Shown: positions 24,292-33,485 of the stretch, piece by piece
Position numbering within the stretch: position 1 is the first letter of the stretch
Layout of the letters: every line of letters begins with the position of its first letter
Source of the DNA: an uncultured Eubacteriales bacterium
GTDB taxonomy: Bacteria > Bacillota > Clostridia > Oscillospirales > Acutalibacteraceae
NCBI GenBank assembly: GCA_949296825.1
Contig: CASFQZ010000043.1
Span: forward strand, 1-41,238
Reading direction: 5' to 3'
Length of the DNA: 41,238 bases
Program-made: the position numbers and the translations under genes
The notes under the pieces: model-generated
What the model saw: only the letters and a program-made list of their open reading frames with translations
Databases searched by the model: none
What the model was told of the DNA's origin: nothing

Positions 24292-24708
24292 TCAGATTTT
24301 TTTACAGAACTCCAGAACACCTTTCGGCAAATCCTCTTCCGCCATGGAAAGAGTGAAAACAAAGTCAGTTTCGGTCATTTTGGAAAGCTCGGCAACCTTA
24401 CCGAGGAAGGAAGCGGTCTCTTCGGGATCACGGGAACCGATACGGAGCGTAGCGTCCACCAAAACATCGGTAATATCATGGTTGCCCGCGCAAAGCCCAC
24501 AGAGAAGCCCATAAAACATATCATATCCGGCGATGCCGTAGTCATCGGTCGTAACCAGACGCGCCTGATAATTCACATTATAAGAGAGCGCCTTGTTTTT
24601 TTCAATAGCAACCACGTTGCCGTTGGAACGAGCCAGCGCCGCATTGACCTCATCGATCAGGCGCTTAGTTTTGCCGCTGCCCTTTGTTCCGACCAGTAAT
24701 TTAACCAT
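24292..24708 (-). CDS. Small P-loop NTPase-like protein of unknown role
   Basis: A 138-residue protein that starts with a Walker A motif, VGTKGSGKTKRL (6-17), and a hydrophobic strand VLVDATLRIG that could hold the Walker B acidic residue. The rest contains MTETDFVFTLSM, consistent with a minimal RecA/AAA-like core. I do not recognise a named family. It follows pgi by 14 bases and probably shares its transcript; its stop is only nine bases from the -35 of the next promoter, and no terminator is visible. A housekeeping link to glycolysis is suggested only by position. Confidence 0.85.
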   Translation of the reverse strand: MVKLLVGTKGSGKTKRLIDEVNAALARSNGNVVAIEKNKALSYNVNYQARLVTTDDYGIAGYDMFYGLLCGLCAGNHDITDVLVDATLRIGSRDPEETASFLGKVAELSKMTETDFVFTLSMAEEDLPKGVLEFCKKI

Positions 24709-24722
24709 AGTTATCGACTCCT

Positions 24723-26078
24723 TTAAGATTGATGATGTAATCTTTTTGCAAGCTCGTCGGAAAGCGACTCATAGCCGGGCTTTCCGAGCAGAGCGAACAT
24801 GTTCTTTTTATACATTTCCACGCCGGGCTGGTCAAAGGGGTTGACGCCCAGGATATAACCGGAAATCGCGCAGGCTTTTTCCAGGAAATAAATCAATTCC
24901 CCGGCGCTGTATGCGCTCATATCAGGCAGGCGCAAAATGATATTCGGCACGCCGCCATCGGTATGCGCTAAAACGGTACCCTCAAATGCCTTATGATTGA
25001 CATCTGACATTGTTTTGCCGGCAAGAAAATTCAAGCCGTCAAGATTTTCCGGATCCCCTTCGATCACAATGTCATTTTTGCTCTTGTCAAAAACAACAAC
25101 GGTTTCAAATAGACAACGAGCGCCTTCCTGAACATATTGTCCAAGGGAATGAAGATCGGTGGAATAAATCGCGCTGGCAGGAAAAATTCCCTTATTATCC
25201 TTGCCCTCGCTCTCACCAAACAGCTGTTTGAACCACTCGTTCATCATCTGATAATCCGGCTCATAGCTGACCATCATTTCCACCTGTTTTCCTTTGCGGT
25301 ACAGAATATTGCGGATAGCTGCATAGAGATAGCAGTCATTCTTCTGCCAATCGGGATTGGTGTATTTTTCCGCAGATGCGGCGGCGCCAGCCATTAAATC
25401 ATCGATACTGATTCCCGCAGCGGCGATGGGCAGGAGCCCGACAGCAGTCAAAACGGAATATCTGCCGCCGACATCATCGGGAACCACAAACATCTCATAG
25501 CCCTCCCGTTTGGAAAGGTCATGTAACGTGCCTTTTGCACAGTCAGTGGTTGCGTAAATGCGCTTTGCCGCTTCCGCAGCGCCGTATTTTTCAACCAAAA
25601 GCTGACGGAACAGACGGAACGCGATGGCAGGCTCGGTGGTCGTGCCGGATTTGGAAATGACATTCACCGAAAAATCCTTTTGACGGCAAAGGGTCAAAAC
25701 CTGCGACAGCTCGGCGGGGCTGATGCTGTTGCCGACAAAAAAGATCTGCGGATCCCCCTCCTCCCGAACAAGGTTATAATTTTTGGATTTAACAAATTCA
25801 AGAACGGCGCGGGCGCCAAGATAAGAACCGCCAATACCGATAACAACAAGAATCTTGGAATCCGAGCGAATTTTTGCGGCGGCATTTTTAATACGGGCGA
25901 ACTCCGTTTTATCATAATCAAAAGGCAGCGTCAGCCAGCCATGAAAAGCATTGCCTTTGGCGGCAGCTTTATTGTCATAGAGATAATCGTGAGCTTTTCT
26001 TATTTCGGGATCGATCATTTTGCAGTCATCTGCCGAAATAAAAGAGCCCAGATAACTGCAATTCAACTGTACGGACAT
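24723..26078 (-). CDS. pgi: Glucose-6-phosphate isomerase
   Basis: A 451-residue cytosolic enzyme interconverting glucose 6-phosphate and fructose 6-phosphate. Family signatures are [31 protein letters not shown] and [16 protein letters not shown], and the C-terminal [19 protein letters not shown] contains the catalytic-lysine region shared by short bacterial PGIs. Its length matches the Firmicute type of about 450. It has a good promoter upstream and GGAGG ten bases before the start. Confidence 0.98.
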   Translation of the reverse strand: MSVQLNCSYLGSFISADDCKMIDPEIRKAHDYLYDNKAAAKGNAFHGWLTLPFDYDKTEFARIKNAAAKIRSDSKILVVIGIGGSYLGARAVLEFVKSKNYNLVREEGDPQIFFVGNSISPAELSQVLTLCRQKDFSVNVISKSGTTTEPAIAFRLFRQLLVEKYGAAEAAKRIYATTDCAKGTLHDLSKREGYEMFVVPDDVGGRYSVLTAVGLLPIAAAGISIDDLMAGAAASAEKYTNPDWQKNDCYLYAAIRNILYRKGKQVEMMVSYEPDYQMMNEWFKQLFGESEGKDNKGIFPASAIYSTDLHSLGQYVQEGARCLFETVVVFDKSKNDIVIEGDPENLDGLNFLAGKTMSDVNHKAFEGTVLAHTDGGVPNIILRLPDMSAYSAGELIYFLEKACAISGYILGVNPFDQPGVEMYKKNMFALLGKPGYESLSDELAKRLHHQS

Positions 26079-26117
26079 GAAATCAGAACCTCCGGGGTGT
26101 TGCGTTTATTCGTGTAT

Positions 26118-26146
26118 ATTGTACTATATGATGAAGCAATTTTCAA
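26118..26146 (-). promoter_or_regulatory. SigA promoter of pgi
   Basis: TTGAAA (26146 to 26141), 17 bases, TACAAT (26123 to 26118), 40 bases before the start codon. Confidence 0.8.
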
Positions 26147-26251
26147 TAGATAATCGCTACTTTTTTCCCGAGTCGAGCGTTTCGCGGAAAAATACCGAAA
26201 AAAGACGATATATATAATTATCCAAAAAAGTCATACGGTTCATATACTCGT

Positions 26252-26286
26252 ATAAATAAAACCAGGCGGGACAGTTCATCCCGCCT
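26252..26286 (-). terminator. Terminator of sigG-dac
   Basis: On the minus strand AGGCGGGA (26286 to 26279) pairs with TCCCGCCT (26271 to 26264) around a seven-base loop, followed by GGTTTTATTTAT. It starts 14 bases after the dac stop. Confidence 0.85.
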
Positions 26287-26299
26287 GCGCACATATATT

Positions 26300-27523
26300 T
26301 CACTCCAGTCCCACACACGTAATAATCTTTTTTAAAAAATCCCAGAAGCCGATTTTCGGGATTGCCTCCTCGCACAATAATGGATATTCACACAGCACCT
26401 CATCGCCAATCAGAAACTCGACAGTTCCGACTCTCTGTCCTTGCTCCACCGGCGCCTGCACATCGGCGTCCGGTGTGATGCGGCATGTAATCGATGCTTT
26501 TTCGCCGCGCACCAGGAGAATTGGCTCCATTGGCGGCACAACAGGGATAAAGCTTTCCATCGTTCCGCCAATTACTCGAACCGGCTGCCAATCGCTTCGA
26601 TCCACCGACGGCGTAAAACATTCATAATTGGAAAAGCCCCAGTCCAAGAGCGACTTTGCACCGTCGAAACGCTGATTGCTATTCTCACTGCCCATGACAA
26701 CGGCAATCAATGACAAGCCGTCTCGCTCAGCCGTTGCGCAAACGCAGCACCCGGCTTTGTCGGTCGTTCCGGTTTTAAGTCCAGTAATTCCCTTGTAGCT
26801 GCGAACCAGTTTATTGGTGTTGACCAGCTGCGTCTCACCGCCGCGCAGCGTATCCATCCAAATGGTGGAGTACTCGCGAATGATCGGATGCTTCAGCAAT
26901 TCCCGCGCCATCAGAGCAATATCGTAGGCGGTTGTCAGATGTTCATCGGTCGTATCGTCTAAGCCCGTGCCGTTAACGAAATGAGTATCGCTCATTCCAA
27001 GTTCTTTTGCTCGCTCATTCATACGCTGCACAAAAGCTTCCTCGCTGCCCGCCACATATTCGCCCAAAAGGGTGCAGGCATCGTTGGCACTGTAAACCGC
27101 CGTCGCTTTGAGCAGGTCATCGACCGTCATCTCTTCCCCCGGCTCCAGCCAGATCTGCGAACCGCCCATAGAGCAGGCGTTTTCAGACGCAGCGACACGA
27201 TCATTCAAGGCTATTTTTCCGCTATCCAGCGCCTCACAGACCAGAAGCATAGACATGATTTTAGTAACCGAAGCAGGATAAAGCTTTTCTTTTTCATTCA
27301 TTGACATCAGAATTTGCCCGCTGCCGGCATCCATCAAAACTGCGGCTTTAGCGGAAATCTCTACCTGCATAGATGTATCCGTCATGGCAGTTTGCGCAGC
27401 GCCTGACACGGCTACCTCCCTTCCCAGTTCAGCATTCGGCAGAAGATCGCCGAATGCTGCCGCAGTCGGAACCGACGAAAGGAGTAAAGCAAAAAATAAA
27501 AGCAGCGAAAGAATTTCTTTCAT
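26300..27523 (-). CDS. D-alanyl-D-alanine carboxypeptidase (DacF/PBP5-type)
   Basis: A 407-residue exported penicillin-binding protein that trims the terminal D-Ala of peptidoglycan stem peptides. The signal peptide spans 1-22. Catalytic motifs are SVTK (Ser85, Lys88), SAN (145-147) and KTG (250-252), followed by the C-terminal PBP5-type domain and a short amphipathic end. The ATG at 27523 gives a good signal peptide; an ATG four codons earlier is possible. It lies 55 bases after sigG with no promoter evident, so it is probably expressed in the forespore, as DacF is in Bacillus (there linked to sigF). The role in spore cortex is inference from context. Confidence 0.93.
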   Translation of the reverse strand: MKEILSLLLFFALLLSSVPTAAAFGDLLPNAELGREVAVSGAAQTAMTDTSMQVEISAKAAVLMDAGSGQILMSMNEKEKLYPASVTKIMSMLLVCEALDSGKIALNDRVAASENACSMGGSQIWLEPGEEMTVDDLLKATAVYSANDACTLLGEYVAGSEEAFVQRMNERAKELGMSDTHFVNGTGLDDTTDEHLTTAYDIALMARELLKHPIIREYSTIWMDTLRGGETQLVNTNKLVRSYKGITGLKTGTTDKAGCCVCATAERDGLSLIAVVMGSENSNQRFDGAKSLLDWGFSNYECFTPSVDRSDWQPVRVIGGTMESFIPVVPPMEPILLVRGEKASITCRITPDADVQAPVEQGQRVGTVEFLIGDEVLCEYPLLCEEAIPKIGFWDFLKKIITCVGLE

Positions 27524-27578
27524 ATCACTCACCATCTTTCTCTACGGAAAGATATGAAAAATATCGCGCCATTATGCT

Positions 27579-28346
27579 TCAGCTGCTTTTGATTTTATCC
27601 AGAGCCCCCTTTTCAAGGCGGGAAACCTGCGCTTGAGAAATATGAATTTCCTTGGCAACCTCGGTCTGAGTCATCCCATGAAAAAACCGCAGTTTCAAAA
27701 TCCTTTTTTCCCGCTCACTTAAACTTTCCATCGCATCCTTAAAATGAATCTCGTCGATCCAATCGCTTTCACTGCTGCGGTCACTGATCTGATCCATTAC
27801 ATAAACCGTATCGGTGGAATCTGAATAAACCGGATCATAAAGGGAGACCGGCTGCGCCACAGCCTCCAGCGCCAAAACGACCTGCGGCACCGGCAAGGTC
27901 AATTCGGCAGCGATCTCCTCCACCGTCGGTTCCCGGTCCATCCCCTCCTGTAGCCGTTCCCGTGCCTGCATGGCTTTATATGCGATATCCCGAACCGAGC
28001 GGGATACCCGCACGGCGTTATAATCTCTCAAATATCGCCGCAGCTCGCCTTCGATCATCGGCACGGCGTAGGTGCTAAATTTAATATTCAAATCAGTGTT
28101 AAAATTTTTAATTGCCTTGATTAAGCCGATACAGCCGACTTGGAACAGATCGTCCATGCTTTCTCCGCGATTGGAAAAACGCTGAATAACCCGCAGCACC
28201 AGCCGCAAATTCCCTTTGACCAGCTCATCACATGCCTGTTTATCCCCTTGTTTTACCTTGCGCAGGAGCAGATTCTTTTCCTCTTCGGACATGACCTTTA
28301 ATTTTCCAGTGTTGATCCCGCTGATTTCTACTTTATTAAACTGCAT
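27579..28346 (-). CDS. sigG: Sporulation sigma factor SigG
   Basis: A 255-residue late forespore sigma factor. The N-terminus KVEISGINTGKLKVM is diagnostic of SigG against SigF. Region 2 is VIQRFSNRGESMDDLFQVGC, then IKFSTYAVPMIEGELRRYLR; region 4 ends in the helix-turn-helix TQTEVAKEIHISQAQVSRLE. The start at 28346 is five bases after GGAGGG; an in-frame start at 28385 overlaps the promoter. In Bacillus sigG follows spoIIGA-sigE; here no sigE is present in the window. It heads a two-gene unit with a D,D-carboxypeptidase. Confidence 0.96.
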   Translation of the reverse strand: MQFNKVEISGINTGKLKVMSEEEKNLLLRKVKQGDKQACDELVKGNLRLVLRVIQRFSNRGESMDDLFQVGCIGLIKAIKNFNTDLNIKFSTYAVPMIEGELRRYLRDYNAVRVSRSVRDIAYKAMQARERLQEGMDREPTVEEIAAELTLPVPQVVLALEAVAQPVSLYDPVYSDSTDTVYVMDQISDRSSESDWIDEIHFKDAMESLSEREKRILKLRFFHGMTQTEVAKEIHISQAQVSRLEKGALDKIKSS

Positions 28347-28385
28347 AGTGACCCTCCGCTCAATATGTAACGGGGTCAACACCAA

Positions 28386-28415
28386 CAGTATGGACCATTA
28401 CCTCTGAAATCATAC
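28386..28415 (-). promoter_or_regulatory. Candidate SigG/SigF-type promoter of sigG
   Basis: GTATG (28415 to 28411), 18 bases, CATACTG (28392 to 28386). This matches the SigG pattern GHATR-18-CATHMTA except for the last base. It lies 40 bases before the sigG start and no SigA-type pair is seen there, so autoregulation is likely (inference). Confidence 0.55.
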
Positions 28416-28445
28416 AGAAGAGGATGCTAAATTTTTATTTGCCCA

Positions 28446-28482
28446 TAAAAAACGCACCGTCTTCTTGAGCGAAGACGATGCG
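28446..28482 (-). terminator. Terminator of metK
   Basis: On the minus strand CGCATCGTCTTC (28482 to 28471) pairs with GAAGACGGTGCG (28464 to 28453), one wobble, six-base loop, followed by six T. Confidence 0.92.
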
Positions 28483-28498
28483 CTGATTTAAGATTTAT

Positions 28499-29674
28499 TT
28501 AGTTGACCATTCCTGCAAGGCGTTTAGCGGCGGCTTTGTTGATCTCTTCCCAAGGGAAATGCACATCTGTTCTGCCAAAATGCCCGTAAGAGGCAGTAGG
28601 CGCATAGATCGGGCGGCGAAGATCGAAATAATCAATAATCGCGGCGGGGCGTAAATCAAAGGACTCGCGAATCCACGCGGCGATGATTTCGTCATTGAGC
28701 TTGCCTGTGCCTTTGGTATCAACAAAAACAGAAATGGGACGGGCAACGCCAATGGAATAGCTCAGCTGCACTTCACAAACCTTGCAAACACCGGATGCCA
28801 CGGCGGTTTTTGCAATATGACGCGCCATATATGCGGCGCTGCGATCTACCTTGGTCGGGTCCTTGCCGGAGAATGCGCCGCCGCCGTGCGCCGCATAACC
28901 GCCATAGGTATCACAGATGATCTTTCTGCCAGTCAAACCGGTATCTGCAGCCGGTCCGCCCAAAACAAAGCGACCGGTCGGATTGATATAATAGCAGGTG
29001 TTTTCATCCAGCAGCTCGGCGGAAATTACTTTTTTGACCACCTTTTCAATCATATCCGATACGATGACGCTATGCGCGACATCAGGGTCATGCTGGGTAG
29101 AAATCACTACCGCCGCCACCCGCACGGGGACATGGTCATGATATTCTACCGTGACCTGAGACTTACCATCGGGGCGCAAATAGGTGATTTCGCCATTTTT
29201 GCGCGCCTCGGTCAAACGGCGGGTCAGCCGATGCGCCAAAGCGATGGCAAGGGGCATATACTCCGGCGTTTCGTCGGAGGCGTAACCGAACATCATACCC
29301 TGATCGCCTGCGCCGATGTCTTCAGAGTCGTTCTGTTTTGCTTCCAGCGACCGGTCAACGCCCATGGCGATGTCCGGCGACTGGGTATGAAGCGAGCAGG
29401 TAATATCACAGTGATCGGTGAAGCCATATTCGTCCTTGGTATATCCGATCTCGCAGATTGCTTTACGGGCGACATCTTCATAATCCACACTGGCATTGGT
29501 CGTAATTTCGCCCATAATATGCACCGCGCCAGGCTCCGCTGTTGTCTCACAGGCACAGCGGCTCATGGGGTCCTGCGCAAGAAGTGCGTCCAGCACCCGA
29601 TCGGAAATGATATCGCAGATTTTATCGGGATGCCCTTCGGTAACGGATTCGGAGGTAAAGAAATATTTACTCAT
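28499..29674 (-). CDS. metK: S-adenosylmethionine synthetase
   Basis: A 391-residue cytosolic enzyme making SAM from methionine and ATP. Signatures are [28 protein letters not shown], and [19 protein letters not shown] (P-loop-like). The C-terminus runs through YGHFGR and PWE. Length and motifs are canonical. Its start lies inside the end of the alarmone synthetase gene (eight-base overlap, 29667-29674), so translation is probably coupled. SAM supply is relevant to the three radical SAM enzymes in this window, but no SAM riboswitch is visible upstream. Confidence 0.98.
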   Translation of the reverse strand: MSKYFFTSESVTEGHPDKICDIISDRVLDALLAQDPMSRCACETTAEPGAVHIMGEITTNASVDYEDVARKAICEIGYTKDEYGFTDHCDITCSLHTQSPDIAMGVDRSLEAKQNDSEDIGAGDQGMMFGYASDETPEYMPLAIALAHRLTRRLTEARKNGEITYLRPDGKSQVTVEYHDHVPVRVAAVVISTQHDPDVAHSVIVSDMIEKVVKKVISAELLDENTCYYINPTGRFVLGGPAADTGLTGRKIICDTYGGYAAHGGGAFSGKDPTKVDRSAAYMARHIAKTAVASGVCKVCEVQLSYSIGVARPISVFVDTKGTGKLNDEIIAAWIRESFDLRPAAIIDYFDLRRPIYAPTASYGHFGRTDVHFPWEEINKAAAKRLAGMVN

Positions 29675-30344
29675 TCGACTGTCCTTCTTTCAATTCTTTA
29701 TAGATCGCCTGCATTTCATTATCCAGGGAAGTAATGGTGTCAGCGCAGACTTTGAGGCGCTCTTTCAGACCGGCAGGCACGTGATCCTCGGATTTATAGC
29801 GCAGCTGATGATCCAGACTCGCCCAGAAATCCATGGCAATGGTGCGAATCTGAATTTCCACGTGAACCGGAACGGTTTTTTCCGCCAGAAAAATCGGGAC
29901 ACTGACCACCAAATGCAGGCTGCGGTAGCCGTTGTCCTTGGGCTGTTTGATATAATCGCGCAATCTTACCTGTGTAATATCATCCTGCGAAACCAGCAGA
30001 TCGGCGATGCGGTAAACATCCTCGATATAATTGCAGATTACGCGGACGCCGGCAATGTCATAGAGGTTCTTGGTCATGGATTCTACCGTGATTGGCAGAT
30101 TTTTCCGACGCAGCTTTTCAATGATGCTTTTCGGATCTTTCAGACGGTATTCCATATGATGGATCGGATTATGAGAATAGCGGACGCTGAATTCCTCATC
30201 CAAAATTTCCAGCTTGGTACGAATTTCCTTGATCGCCGCATTGTACAATTGGATTTGATAGAAATACTCGCGAATATTCCCTTGGAAAATATCACGCATT
30301 TCAGGCGGTGCGGATGTAAAATCCGTTTTTTGCATCGGGTTCAA
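29667..30344 (-). CDS. Small alarmone synthetase (RelQ/YjbM-type GTP pyrophosphokinase)
   Basis: A 225-residue single-domain (p)ppGpp synthetase. The RelA/SpoT synthetase core is [33 protein letters not shown] (G-loop) and [23 protein letters not shown]. There is no HD hydrolase, TGS or ACT domain, which defines the small RelQ/YjbM class, and the tetramer-type C-terminal helix follows. The likely start is TTG at 30344, seven bases after GGAAGG; an ATG three codons later is too far from it. It has a SigA promoter and overlaps metK downstream, an unusual pairing. Confidence 0.93.
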   Translation of the reverse strand: MNPMQKTDFTSAPPEMRDIFQGNIREYFYQIQLYNAAIKEIRTKLEILDEEFSVRYSHNPIHHMEYRLKDPKSIIEKLRRKNLPITVESMTKNLYDIAGVRVICNYIEDVYRIADLLVSQDDITQVRLRDYIKQPKDNGYRSLHLVVSVPIFLAEKTVPVHVEIQIRTIAMDFWASLDHQLRYKSEDHVPAGLKERLKVCADTITSLDNEMQAIYKELKEGQSNE

Positions 30345-30377
30345 CGGCTTCCCTTCCTTTATGTCAGCAATGATTTC

Positions 30378-30406
30378 ATTATGCTATAGAATTCGACAGA
30401 TGTCAA
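30378..30406 (-). promoter_or_regulatory. SigA promoter of the alarmone synthetase-metK unit
   Basis: TTGACA (30406 to 30401), 17 bases, CATAAT (30383 to 30378). Confidence 0.85.
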
Positions 30407-30439
30407 TAGGAATCGTCAAAGTTTGCGAGAATCTCCCGA

Positions 30440-31630
30440 CTAAACCAACCGTTCCAGCTCCGGAAATAGCCGCAGACTGCGCGAAAGAATACCATTCATG
30501 CAAGCAATGGCAGTACCGTAATTGGTAAAAGGAACGCCGGCATCGAGGGTATTTTTCATGCGGTAGCGCATTTCCCGTTCATTGAGCATACAGCCGCCGC
30601 AATGAATAACCAGTCGATACGAGGATAAATCATCGGGGAACTCTCTGCCGGAAGTGAAAACGCACTCCGGTTCTTTCCCGGTATACGCCCGAATCCAGCG
30701 CGGCAGCTTGACCGTGCCGATGTCGTCACACTGTCGATGATGGGTGCAGCCTTCCGCAATCAGGATTTTGTCGCCGTTTCTGATGTTTTTCAGCTGCGAC
30801 GCGCCCGCGACTGCCGCCGGCAGAAAGCCCTTATAACGCGCCATCAGAATAGAAAAGGAAGTCAGCGGAATATCCTCCGGCGTTTCGCGGCTAACGCGCG
30901 CAAAAACCTGGCTATCGGTAATAACCATAGCCGGCTGTTTGGCTAAGATTGAAAGCGAAGCGGCAAGCTCGTTTTCCTTCAGAACCATGGCAACGCCGCC
31001 CGCATCCAAAATATCGCGAATCGTTTGCTGCTGCGGAAGGATCAGCCTGCCCTTCGGCGCAGCAGAATCAATAGGCACCACTAGGACGACCAAATCCCCC
31101 CGGTTGACCAAATCACCAACAATGCGCTGCCCCTCTTCATTGGTTTTGAGCAATCGGGCAATCCGCTCTTTCAGGGCATGGATATTTTCCCCTGTTTCAG
31201 CACTGACGGCAATGCCATCCGCATGGGACATGCCGGACAAATCGGATTTATTGTAAGCAATCAGATAAGGAATCTCTTTTTTTTGAAAAAGAGACAGCAG
31301 TTCCTTTTCCGGCATACCGAGCCCCTGGGTGACATCAACGACCAAAACGGCGCAATCACAGCGATTAAGCGTCTGCATGGTCTTTTTTACACGTTTTTCA
31401 CCCAAAGCACCCTCGTCGTCATACCCGGGCGTGTCGATGATTACCACCGGTCCCATTGGCAGCAGCTCCATCGCCTTATAAACAGGATCGGTTGTCGTTC
31501 CTTTTACATCGGACACGACCGAAAGCTCCTGACCTGTTACCGCATTGACCACACTGGATTTACCGGCATTTCGCCTGCCAAAAAAACCAATGTGTGCACG
31601 CTCGCCGGATGGGGTTTCATTTAAGCTCAT
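30440..31630 (-). CDS. hydF: [FeFe]-hydrogenase maturation GTPase HydF
   Basis: A 396-residue scaffold that assembles the diiron subcluster and transfers it to hydrogenase HydA. The N-terminal G domain has GRRNAGKSS (18-26), DVKGTTTDP, DTPGYDDEG and NKSD. The C-terminal cluster domain carries GCTHHR and HCGGC, the CxH...HCxxC ligands of its [4Fe-4S] centre. It follows hydG by 15 bases, and no terminator is apparent after it. HydE, the third maturase, and HydA are not in this window. Confidence 0.97.
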   Translation of the reverse strand: MSLNETPSGERAHIGFFGRRNAGKSSVVNAVTGQELSVVSDVKGTTTDPVYKAMELLPMGPVVIIDTPGYDDEGALGEKRVKKTMQTLNRCDCAVLVVDVTQGLGMPEKELLSLFQKKEIPYLIAYNKSDLSGMSHADGIAVSAETGENIHALKERIARLLKTNEEGQRIVGDLVNRGDLVVLVVPIDSAAPKGRLILPQQQTIRDILDAGGVAMVLKENELAASLSILAKQPAMVITDSQVFARVSRETPEDIPLTSFSILMARYKGFLPAAVAGASQLKNIRNGDKILIAEGCTHHRQCDDIGTVKLPRWIRAYTGKEPECVFTSGREFPDDLSSYRLVIHCGGCMLNEREMRYRMKNTLDAGVPFTNYGTAIACMNGILSRSLRLFPELERLV

Positions 31631-31645
31631 ACCATCACCTATCCG

Positions 31646-33064
31646 TTAGAATCGGAAGTCACGGATTCCTTCCTCGATTTTTTCCAAATGGTCTGCGCAG
31701 ATTTCGCGGACTTTTTCTTTCGGAATATTCTGCAATTCCGATTGGATCAGCGCCTCGCCAATCTTCCTGGTGTCCGGCGAGGCATAGTCCATCAGATACT
31801 CCTTTAACGTCATCAAAGCATTTGGATGACAGCAATTCTGAATCTGTCCGGCTTTGCAAAGGCTCATAAATCGGTCACCGGTTCTTCCCTCGCGGTAACA
31901 GGCGGTGCAGAAAGAAGGGATATACTTCATATCCATCAGCCAATGGACCACTTCGTCCAGCGTTCGATTATCACTGACATCAAATTGTGCGGAATTATCG
32001 TCCTCCGGCTCCGGCTCACAGTAACCGCCGACGCTGGTTCTGGAAGCGCCGCTGATTTGGGAAACGCCAAGTCGAATGACCTTTTCGCGGACCGACTTAC
32101 TCTCGCGGGTGGAAATGATCATGCCGGTATAGGGAACGCTAATACGAATCAGGGCGCAGATTTTTGCGAAGGTATCGTCGTCGATTCCGTTATCAAAAGC
32201 GGATGGATCGATATCGTCCGCCCGTTTGATGCGCGGCACACTGATGGTGTGCGGACCGACGCCATGAACAGCCTCCAGATGCTCGGCGTGCATCAGAAGT
32301 CCGGCGAACTCGTATTTATACAGCTCCAGACCAAACAGCACCCCCAGACCCACGTCATCAATACCGCCTTCCATGGCGCGGTCCATCGCTTCGGTATGAT
32401 AGGCATAGTTATGCTTGGGTCCTGTGGGATGAAGCTTTTCATAGCTTTCTTTATGATAGGTCTCCTGAAAGAGAATATAGGTACCGATGCCCGCCTCTTT
32501 CAATTTTCGATAATTTTCTACGGTCGTCGCGGCAATATTCACGTTAACGCGGCGAATGGCACCATTTCTATGCTTAATGCTGTAAATTGTCCGGATACTC
32601 TCCAAAATATATTCAATCGGATTGTTGATTGGATCCTCACCGGATTCAATGGCGAGACGCTTGTGTCCCATATCCTGCAAAGCGGTAACTTCTTTGACAA
32701 TCTCGTCCTGGGTCAATTTTTTGCGGGCTATATGCTTGTTTTTCGCGTGATAGGGGCAATAAACACAGCCGTTCACGCAATAATTGGAGAGATAAAGCGG
32801 CGCGAACATCACAATGCGGTTGCCGTAAAAATCCTTCTTGATCTGTTCGGCAAGATCGTACATTTCTGCGATTACCTCCGGATCTTCACAAGCAAGCAGC
32901 ACAGACGCCTCCCGATGGGGCAGACCTTTACGCTCTTTGGCTTTGTCGAGAATCGCGCGAACCAGCTCTTTATTGTTTTTATTCTTTTCCGCATAACTAA
33001 GCGTTTCCAGAATTTCCTCATGAGAGATAAATTCTTCCGCCTTCAGGGATTTCGGGTCATACAT
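31646..33064 (-). CDS. hydG: [FeFe]-hydrogenase maturase HydG (tyrosine lyase)
   Basis: A 472-residue radical SAM enzyme that cleaves tyrosine to p-cresol, CO and cyanide for the H-cluster. The SAM cluster motif is CVNGCVYC (Cys96, 100, 103) and GEDP occurs at the SAM-binding site. The C-terminal auxiliary cluster motif is CTACYREGRTGDRFM, as required for the synthon-building site, so it is full HydG and not ThiH. It lies 24 bases after the TM1266-type regulator. Ribosome site AAAGGA. Confidence 0.98.
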   Translation of the reverse strand: MYDPKSLKAEEFISHEEILETLSYAEKNKNNKELVRAILDKAKERKGLPHREASVLLACEDPEVIAEMYDLAEQIKKDFYGNRIVMFAPLYLSNYCVNGCVYCPYHAKNKHIARKKLTQDEIVKEVTALQDMGHKRLAIESGEDPINNPIEYILESIRTIYSIKHRNGAIRRVNVNIAATTVENYRKLKEAGIGTYILFQETYHKESYEKLHPTGPKHNYAYHTEAMDRAMEGGIDDVGLGVLFGLELYKYEFAGLLMHAEHLEAVHGVGPHTISVPRIKRADDIDPSAFDNGIDDDTFAKICALIRISVPYTGMIISTRESKSVREKVIRLGVSQISGASRTSVGGYCEPEPEDDNSAQFDVSDNRTLDEVVHWLMDMKYIPSFCTACYREGRTGDRFMSLCKAGQIQNCCHPNALMTLKEYLMDYASPDTRKIGEALIQSELQNIPKEKVREICADHLEKIEEGIRDFRF

Positions 33065-33088
33065 TGTCAGTCATTCCTTTCACATATA

Positions 33089-33337
33089 TTACTGTTTATC
33101 GGCATAAATAGTTTTGGTATTTACCCCGGGCAAACGTCCGATCTTGCCGGACAGCGCCGAAGTCACCGGTTGAGGAGCATCGATGGCAATGCTGATGATG
33201 CTGACCTTTTTCTCTTTATAGGGCACACCCATCCTGCCGATGATATATTGGCGGTATTCGTGCAAAACGGCATTGAGCGCATCAACAGAATCTTCATCCA
33301 TTACCACAATGCCGATCAAAGCGATACGAGTTTCCAT
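33089..33337 (-). CDS. TM1266-family hydrogenase-system regulator
   Basis: An 82-residue protein of the iron-only hydrogenase system putative regulator family (TM1266-like, an ACT/NikR-C-like ferredoxin fold). Seen: METRIALIGIVVMDEDSVDALN at the start (written in parts: ETRIALIGIVV, DSVDALN), IIGRMGVPYKEKKVSIISI and the end LPGVNTKTIYA. It has no DNA-binding domain of its own, so it likely senses a ligand and acts through partners or RNA (inference). It is first gene of the hyd unit, GGAGG seven bases upstream, directly behind a strong terminator. Confidence 0.92.
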   Translation of the reverse strand: METRIALIGIVVMDEDSVDALNAVLHEYRQYIIGRMGVPYKEKKVSIISIAIDAPQPVTSALSGKIGRLPGVNTKTIYADKQ

Positions 33338-33479
33338 AGATTCACCTCCACAATAAAAAGGAGCCGTGCGGAAAACACGGCTCCAAAAGCACAGAAAAAC
33401 ACGGCAAAACTGCCGTTAATGAGGATACCGAATCTTCCGCCGCAAAGCCAAAGCGTTTTGGCGTCAGGAGCTTTTTGTC
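33338..33479 (-). promoter_or_regulatory. Structured 5' leader of the hyd unit (candidate attenuator)
   Basis: From the predicted start near 33479 the minus-strand leader holds three hairpins: GCCAAA/TTTGGC (33447-33462), ACGGCA/TGCCGT followed by GTTTTT (33401-33416, 33399-33395) and a strong terminator (33355-33384). GCTCC at the leader's 5' end (33471 to 33467) can pair with GGAGC in the terminator's first arm, a possible antiterminator. No known riboswitch consensus was recognised. Confidence 0.55.
33355..33384 (-). terminator. Strong intrinsic terminator just before the TM1266 gene
   Basis: A perfect nine-base stem (33376-33384 with 33360-33368), a seven-base loop and five T (33359 to 33355). 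It ends 17 bases before the start codon; only the ribosome site lies between, so no promoter fits there. Confidence 0.92.
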
Positions 33480-33485
33480 AAACAT

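Noticed and set aside
26157..26243. A 28-codon minus-strand frame between the dac terminator and the pgi promoter
   Set aside because: No ribosome site and no promoter between it and the dac terminator.
33338..33479. Known riboswitch (c-di-GMP GEMM, SAM) for the hyd leader
   Set aside because: Isolated words such as GCAAAGCC occur only on the opposite strand, and the conserved cores and joining sequences are missing.
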